Source: Sebastes aleutianus
Lineage: Eukaryota > Chordata > Actinopteri > Perciformes > Sebastidae
NCBI GenBank assembly: GCA_916700875.1
Contig: CAKAKS010000031.1
Location: 16,645,148-16,709,147 of the forward strand
Reading direction: 5' to 3'
DNA length: 64,000 bases
The notes beneath the pieces were generated by a model. That model ran no database searches. It saw nothing but the letters and a program-made list of their open reading frames with translations, and was not told where the DNA came from. Made by a program: the position numbers and the translations under genes. Positions 52,001 through 61,000 of this stretch are shown piece after piece (position 1 is the first letter of the stretch; every line of letters starts with the position of its first letter).

Positions 52001-55000
52001 CTGAAACAATGAGTGATGGACTTAAGTCAACAGAGGGACAGCATACTTAGGCCTCACAATCACAGTGCCATGTGAAGAGATAAAATTAATCAATGAAGAC
52101 TAAGAGAGGGAGAGGAGGAATACACTGGGTATCTAAAGTGAATTGCAAATGTGATAGTACTTAAAAACTGGACAGTATCATCTCACCTCTCTGAAGCAGC
52201 ATGTTTGCTTATGATAAGACTGCTGCAATTAAAATACCATGTTGGCAGGAAATAAACAGGTTGGAGAAACTAAATCAAATACACTTATAGCCGGGTTCGG
52301 GCTGGGCCAGGCTGTGATTTCTCAAAATTCCCCCAGGCTTGAATTGGGCCAGGTTCGCACCAATGTTGACTTCAAAACCATAACCCAGTTCTTACTCCCA
52401 ATTAACTAATTAGGAGAAACTGTGATCCATGTAGGTAGGTAGGCACTATACTGTGTGTTTTATTATTAGCTATATCTTATCTTCATTTCAATTTGATCTT
52501 ACTTTTTTCTTTTCAACTTGTGCTATTCGTTTGCTGGCCCCTTTTATTTTCAGTTGTGCAGCAATGCTTTGTGCTATAATCAATAACCTACTGTTATGCA
52601 TAACTTGAGTTTGACTATTGTCTCATTGATTTTTCGCTGCTGTTCGAAATACACATATACAATTTCTATTTAATATATATGGCAATGACATATGACAGTT
52701 TTTGGGCTTGATTTTTTGGGCCTGATCATAGCTCTACTTTGATGAGCCAACAGGAATCCCAAGTAAATCCGCTTTTGCTTCCCAGAGGCTATCAAAAGTT
52801 TTAGTGCATCATCTTAAACAACCAAAGAGGGTAAACTCAACCACTTTCAAAGAATTGCAAATGTTTGTGTATGTCTGTGTATGCATATGTGTAATCTTTA
52901 TGTATGTGTGGTAGAGTAGGAAAGAAGAGGGTGAGAAAGTCAGATTTCAGAGGTGATGAGATATCAGATATTGGTGGAGGAACTGAAGTGAAACACTGCC
53001 TACCTCCCGGAGCTGAACCCTGACTTTATTGATGGCCTTCAACCAATGAACTCTGGACGGGGAAAAGGGTAACGGCAGGCCATCATCATGGAACCTGGGT
53101 TATATGGATTTAAGAGTGGAATGGCAGAAAAATATGGAGACAACCTCTCAGTTCCCATGCATCTTCATTATAGCACATACAGAACTGAGATGAATTCTGA
53201 GCAAAAACCTCACCTTTGGAGTTTAGAGGACCCTCTCTCTGCTTGAGTGTCATTTTTCAGGTCCCGTCCTACTGCAGGGGACAGCCTATGTAGCTCCTGC
53301 TCACCGACAGTAGAGTGTCCATTGGTGGGGGGATGTCCATTGGTGCGCGGTTGCCCATTGGTGGAGGGATGAATGCTTGTACTGTGGTAGGAGTGGAAGG
53401 ATTCCTCATGTTCTGACCCTCCAGTGCTTTCCTGGCCAGTCTCACTAAGCTGGGAGCTGGTCTGGCTCAGGTTTCCTGATGACCCAAAGCGACTACTTTC
53501 CACTGGACTACAATGGTGAGAGAGGAAAATATTCAATGTCAGAACACAATAAGTGAGATTGTTACATAAAACTAATTCTAAGTACTTGATTTTAGAATTG
53601 GTTTCAATGGTTTTTATACTGAAACAACACAATTCTAAAATAGTTTTTGGGCTGTAATAAACCCCTCCCATCTACTAAGAATTACATTTAACTAAAGGTC
53701 TACTTTTATTAAAAACCTCTCTTAACGATCAATTGGTATAGTATACACATACACCACATCATGCCCTAAAAAGATACCCAACCTTGCAGGGAGACTGTTG
53801 CATGTTGGAAAATAATAAAAATGTGCATTATACACTGCATTATGCACTACATTAGAGTTGCATTTTCAAATAGAAATGGCACACATAGGACTGTGCTATA
53901 TTTTGTGGTGTAAGGTATAAAATCCCCTGTTTTTGCTAGTCCTTACTAAAAAGAGTATATTTCTGCACACACTTTTATCTGCATATTTTATTGTCAATGT
54001 TAGCCTTTCCACTCAACAAGACAGAACACATATAAACGGTATCCTATATGATGGTAACTAGGTTTATGGAGACACAGGGTGAAAGTACATGTGGATGTGG
54101 ACAATAAAATATGCAGAGTTGATATGTGTGTTTAAAATTGTATCTTTTATAAAGTGCCATTTCTGGGTTAAATGGTAAGGATTTAAGAAATGTGATTTTA
54201 TGTTAATAGATAAACATAACTGTGACATCATTTTCACCATATAAAATATAACAACACAAATCAGAATTCCATGCTCAAACTCGATTTACATTATTTATAA
54301 TATTGCAGGCAGTTGTGCTTAAACTTGATACTATAAATATGTCTCTTCACAAACTGAAGAAGAAATGAAATTTGTCAAACAGTTGCTGATGTGAGGATAT
54401 TACTTGCTGATTTGTACGTGCAGAACTATGAGGACAACAATAAAAATGAATATCATTTGAGTGAAGAAGGCAAACCCTGAATCAGTATCAGAAGAGTAGC
54501 ATAAGTAATCGTCTCTCTTTAATAAACTAATTAATTATTATTAGTACGTTCACTTGCGAATTGACCATGAATATATAAATATGTAAATGTTGTTTTGGAA
54601 TTCTGTTTTGAAAATGACATGTAAAATTATGTAGATGCTACACACAAAATACCCATATCAATGAATACACAAACACATGGATATGCACATGCTCAAGCTA
54701 AATATTGAATTAAACTAGTGAGGAGGGACTGTAGAGCTGAACAGGGAATACAGTTTTTCCAAAACGTCAATGCATCATAAATGGTAAGGGGGAATGCCAT
54801 TTATTATGCTTCTACTAGCCTTTTTGAATTCAATAGATCCTTCTTGGACTGGTTGTCCAGCTGCACTCCAGAGATAGGACCTGTAGAGGGGTATGTTTCT
54901 ACAAGCCCTTCCTTCTCCTTGGGGATCGGGGATGCTGAAGGATCTACTTCAGGAGTGGAGATGCAAATCTGGGGGTTTGCTATATCATCTGTGGAACCTA

Positions 55001-58000
55001 CCGATTCAGTTTTTTGGGCATCAGATGTTGCAACCTTTTGTAAAGTTTGGGCTTGACCACTTGTTGGCTTGTTGTTAGTTTTGGGTTGAGGTGTTGCAAC
55101 TGGGACAGCTTGTGGTTTGGGTGGCTCTGCCTGCCAAGGAAAACTTATTTTTGTCCCAAATAATGAAGTGGTTGGTGGCTCTTGTTTTCCAGCAACAGCT
55201 TTTTCGTCTTGAAATAGGCCTCCAGAAAGGGTTTTTAATCCTGAAAACAGACCACTCATTCCTTCTGTTTGAGGCATTGATGGAGCACCTGACGACAATG
55301 TTGGAGAAAATAGGCTCCCAAGAGATTTTCCTGCATCACTCTGTGTCGATATAAAACCAAACAGAGACTTAGCTTGAGGTGGCTCTGCATTGTTGGGCAA
55401 CTGATTAACTGTAGGAGCTATATTAGCATCTACTTCCTTGGCATCAGGTGGGACTGATTTGTCACTTTCTTTACTCTCAGGGTCTCCTTTAATGACCATG
55501 GGCTTCTCATGTATCATCTCTCCCTCAACAGCTGGCGTCTCTTTTTCAGTGTTCTCTACTTGATGGGTGAGGTCACACGTAGTGCTTATTGAGGCATTTG
55601 TGACAGCAGAGGTTTCTGGACAAGCTGCTTCAGATGCCACGGCATCACTACTTGTTAGGCTGCCAGATTTTACTGGATCGTAATCTGGTAGGTTTGAGTC
55701 CACTATTTTATTTGTGCTAGTCTCAGTGCCTGATGGAGACACTTTTGGTGGCACACTCTCATTCTTAATCTGTGACTGTGGAGTAGTGCCAGGCATTGGC
55801 TTGGGCTCAGATGGCATTGGTTCAGATGGCTTAGGTGGTTGTCCCATACCACCAAATAAAGATCCGCCTATGCCCCCAAGTATTGATGCTCCAGTCTGTG
55901 ATCCTGCAGTCTGAGCAGTGACTCCTCCCAACATTCCTCCAAGTAAAGAACCACCAGGCTGTGCTGTTGCCGCAGATCCTCCAAACATCCCACCCAGAAA
56001 CGATCCAGCAGTCTGGGGACCTACAGAGTTGGCTGTGGGTCCTCCTCCAAATATCCCACCTAATATTGACCCTCCAGTGGTGGGGGCAGTGGTTTGAGGT
56101 CCTGACTGAGGAGCAGACCCCTTGAATAAACCTCCCAGTAATGATCCCCCAGTCTGGGGAGCTGCTGTCTCGGTGCTGGAACCTCCAAAAATACCTCCCA
56201 ATAGTGATGGTCCACTCTGACCAGTAGCAGCTTGGGGTGCCGTTCCTCCCTGCTGTTGCTGGGGACCTTGAGTGGGAGCAACTGTTGGTTTGAAAAGGGA
56301 GGACATAAAGCCTGTAACTGTATCTGCTGCTGAGTCAGCAATAGATTTCTCTGGCTCTGGAGGCTTTTGTTGTTCCTGGACTACAGTACTTGCTGACTGG
56401 GTGGCTGGTGTGCTCTCTTCTACTTTAGGTGGTATTGTATCTTGACTTGACTGACAACTCACAAGCTCTGGTTTTGCAAGTTGTTGTGCTTGTGCACAGA
56501 TTTCAGATTCTTTAGGCTGAATATCATTCGCTAACGTAGTTGACTGAACTTCTGTGACATTGCCATCAGTTTTGGGTAAGCTTGTCTCAAGACACTGGAC
56601 TGTACTGTCAGGTTGGTGTAGTGTTTCGGCCTGCTCTTTGCTTTTGGTGGCAATCTCAATAACAGACATTTCAGGACCATCTAGAGCTGGAGCAGTTTTA
56701 CTGTCATCACTGGGTTTTGGTAGAACAGTTACATCTGAAGTTTTATTCTCATCATTGGACTTTGGTGTAGCTGTTGTAGTGGGTGTTACAGTTGGAACAG
56801 ATCCTCCAAGCACAGGAAGCAAACTTTTATCAGGTACCTCATTTGGAGCTGAAGCTCCAGGTAAAATGCCACCTAGAGTAGATTTACCAGTGTGTGCAGT
56901 AGCTGTTTGAGATGATGATCCCCCCAAAATACCTCCCAATATAGAGCTACTATTTTGGGGTGCTGAAGTTTGGGTAGCAGCCCCACCAAACAACCCACCA
57001 AAGGACCCACTAGTCTGAGGTGCTTTTGTTGAAGCTGCTGCTCCTCCAAAAATGCCACCCAAAATAGACCCTGCAGTCTGAGATCCAGCAGCCTGGGAAG
57101 CAGATCCACCAAATAAGCCTCCAAGTAAGGATGCCCCTGCCTGAGGGCCTGCTGTTGGAGCAGCAGCCTGAGGAGCAGACCCTCCAAACAAACCACCTAG
57201 TAATGACCCCCCTGTTTGAGAGGCTGTTGTTTGAGGTGAGCCTCCGAACATTGCCCCTAATAGAGAACTTCCAGGCTGAGAAGTGGGCTCAGGGGAAGAA
57301 CCTCCAAACAGAGAAAATAAACCTGTGGCTGGTGGGTCCTTGGGGACTGATGATCCAGGTGCAGACCCCGTAGCTGAAGGGGCAATAGGTTCAGTGCTGG
57401 GGCCAGAAAATAATGAAAGCAAACCTTTTCCTGGACTATCTGAAATGAATCCTGCTTGTGAGGATGGAGCCTGTGGGCCTGATCCACTGATCATGGACAG
57501 AAAGCCAGAAGCTGGTGGTTCTTTAGAGGGAGCAGGGTCTTGGGGTGCACCTTCTGTGCTTGTTTCCTTTTGCACAGTGCCAAATTCGGAATTTGCCTCC
57601 ATAGATGCAATATCAGTGCCTTTATTTGTGGCATCCAGTGTAGTATCTACAGTAGTACCAGTAGATGGGCTAACATGCACTTCACTTGATATTTCACTAG
57701 TTGCTACTGCCACTGGGACATGGCTACTGGAAACAGATGACATTTGGGAAGAACCATGTGCTGTTGGTGTCTCTTTAGTATCAGTAACAATAGCAGATGA
57801 TGATGAATTAGGAGTTTGTTGTGGAGGGGACACAACATCATTAAAAACAGAGAGTATACTCTTTGCATGTTCTTTGGGTGCTGTAGTCACTGGGGAAGTA
57901 GACACATTTGCACTTCCACCAGCCCCTGGTGTTTGAGGAGTACTGGGGCCACTAAACATGGAGAACAAAGCATTTCTTGGACTTTCATTTGAGGTAGATA

Positions 58001-61000
58001 AGCCACCAAATAGTCCCCCAAGAACAGAGGTGGCTGGCTGCCCTTGTGCTTGTGGCTGTGCTTGTGGTTTAGATTGAAGTCCCCCTTGTGGTTGAGTTTG
58101 TGATTGGGCTACTCTTTGTTGAGATGACGATGTTGGTGGCTGAGGTTGTGGAGGACTAGGATCACTGAACATTGACAACAGTCCCTTCATTGGGCTTTCA
58201 GTTGAACTTGATGACCCAGGCAGTATTCCCCCAAGAAGAGATCCTGTTTGGGCTTGCTGCTGGTTGCTGGGACCACCAAACATTGAAAGGAATCCTGTAT
58301 TTGGGGGGTCTTTTGGAGGAGCAGTTCCCTGTTGTGGTACCTCAGCAGAAGGCTTGGTTTGAGGGGGAGGCTGAGGAGGACTTGATCCTCCAAACATCGA
58401 TAGTAAACTTTTACCAAGTGATTCCTGTTGAGGAGGTTGTGGAGCCGCATTTGGCGGATGTGCTTGAGGCAAGGGCCCAGTTTTAGGTGCAGCCTGCGGA
58501 GGACTTGGCCCACTAAATATTGATAATATACTTTTACCGAGTGATTCTTCTTGTGGAGCTGTAGCTGATGCAGGTGCTTGAGGTGTGGGTCCAGATTGGG
58601 CAGCTGCTGTTGATCCTGACAGCATTTCTCCAATTGAAAACCCAAACAGTCCACCAGATGGTTTAGTTCCTGCTTCTTGTTTTATCGGTACTGTGGGTGG
58701 CATAGTTTCTGATCGGCTTGTAGCAAGGCCTGTGGAAGGACTGGGAGCAAATGTTTGGGATACACTTTTGTTTGGGGGTTGGCTCTGCACAGGCCGGGAG
58801 GTACCACTTTGGTCCATTGTTCGTTGTCTCTGTATACCCTTAGGTCTAGGTGCTGATGTCAGTGAAGCCTCTGTAACACTAGGTTTCATTTCCTGTTTCT
58901 GTGGTGGAGGGGGCTCTGTGCTAAACAGGCTGCTAATTGATCCAAAGAGATTTGACACTCCTGTAGCCTCTTTATTTGTAGGAGCACTGCCTGGTAAGGA
59001 AGCAGTGCTTCCAGTTTTGCTCTGCTCATTGGGAGATGTCTGAGAGAATTTCTGGGGATCTGGCACAGGTTCCTCTATTCCCACTGCAGATTTCAGAAAG
59101 TTCATAAAGCCCGCCTGTTGTGGCTCAGATGGTTTCTCCAACGGTACATCCACTGGCTTACTAGCTGTAACTTGTTCAGTTTTAATAAGTGATTCTTTTG
59201 ATCCTAAAGGCACTGTGACATTGGGCTGTGTTTGTGGGGTTGTTTGTTGTACCATGGTAGTCTGACGTGTAAGTCTAGGCTTCTGTGAAGCTGTATGTGA
59301 TTGAATTGAGGGATGAGTCACTTGAGCAGCTGTTTGTACTGTAGGCAACATTCTTCTCTGTGTGGTAGCTGGACTCTGCATTTGTTGTTTAACAATTAAA
59401 TCTGGCTGAGTCACATCAGCAGTAGATTCCTCTTTGATGATCTTTGACTTCAGACTTTGGAAACCTGATGTAAGAATGTTCTTTGAGCTTTTGTCAGGAG
59501 CTTTATCACAGGAGGATATGCTAGTTTTGTTTAACTCCACCTGTGATGTTTTGCCCACAAAAGAGGATATGAGGGAAGAAATCTTTTTGACTTGACGGTT
59601 AGGTTGTTCTTCTCCCGGAGACACTCTCTCTCTCCATTCCTTCTCTGATACATCATCTATATGCTTCACTGTTACCCCAGTGGATGAACGCCGCCGTTGG
59701 CAAGGTTGGTAACAGTTGTGAAGTAGCTCCTGATTGGAATTTGCAGTTGGAGTTGAGTTCAGGGAAACAGCAACCTTTTGAGCAAGAAATGTCTTCATTT
59801 CCTGGTTGTTCCAATAAGGGGCGATGTGGTCTTTATTATGACAGGAAAGGTCTATAACATCTTTGTATTGGTCTTCGTAGATGTCACTCTGCTGTCTTGG
59901 ATCTATCCTGACTTTGTTTAATCTGTAAGATGTGAAATCTACACCTTGTTGGCCTTGTGACATAAATGAATTTTCAAACATTTCAGAGAACTGCTCAAGA
60001 TTTAAATTCATGATCTGATTTCCTTTTCTATAGGCAGCAGACAAATCTAGAGGGGCATTAAGAAGTTGGGAATCACGGTGATTTTGACCAGGTAGCCAAA
60101 GAAGCTCATCCTCATTGTAAAGTGGAATTTTAAAGCCACACACTACAACCATTTCACTGTGTAGCCAAGCACTGGGAAAACCATCTAATTTCTGTTCATT
60201 TCCCCAAGACTCACCTTCAGGAGCACATGCGTACACATATTCACCTGCTGCATCTGTAAGCAAGGCATAAATGTACTCGTGATCTGTGTATACAAAGTAG
60301 CCACAGTCACCATCTTCTGCTGGCCACCACATTCCTTGCTCCAAAAGTGCAAGCCACTGCTGATACCACTCAGTGTCTTCGAGGTACAGGGAGTCTTCCG
60401 TCTCAGTTTTGACACTAGGGGGACAGTTTGAATCTATTGGTCTATTCAAATTAAACTGACTCTGATGGAACATGCCATCAGTATGGGCATTTTGTAGGAC
60501 TGCATTATCCATTCCATATTGCCAGTTAGCAGAAAAAGATAAGCTTGGTGCAGTCTCTTCGTAATAACCTTCATGATAGGAAACCCCATTCAAGCTGTAA
60601 GTGCTGCAATCATTAAATGAATGCCATGTTCCAAACTTTGCATTACTTTGCTTATTAGTTAAGTTCAATGCACCCTCCTCATTAGGTGTATATTCTACAT
60701 CTCTCAAGTCTTCGTGGCTGTTCCATAATTTCCTCTTGGGATATGGATCATCGATCCTGTGTCCCTCAAACTGATATGGTTGAATTTGCTCTTGGCAAAC
60801 AACACCTTGCCATGGTGTGGAGGAGTTAAATGGCTGATAAGTGTTTGAGGCGCTGCAGGGGAGAGCAGATGCCTGTAATGACGCACCTTCACAGCTCTGT
60901 CTATACACTTGATCCTCTTCCTGGAATTGATAATTCAGTGACTCATTCTGAAACTGCTGCCAGAGAGCACTTTCACGGATCCACTGGTTTTCATCATAGG

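Noticed and set aside
57283..57936. Plus-strand open frame of 217 codons
   Set aside because: It is antisense to the giant minus-strand frame and arises from its biased codon composition. It has no splice or start context and no recognisable motif.
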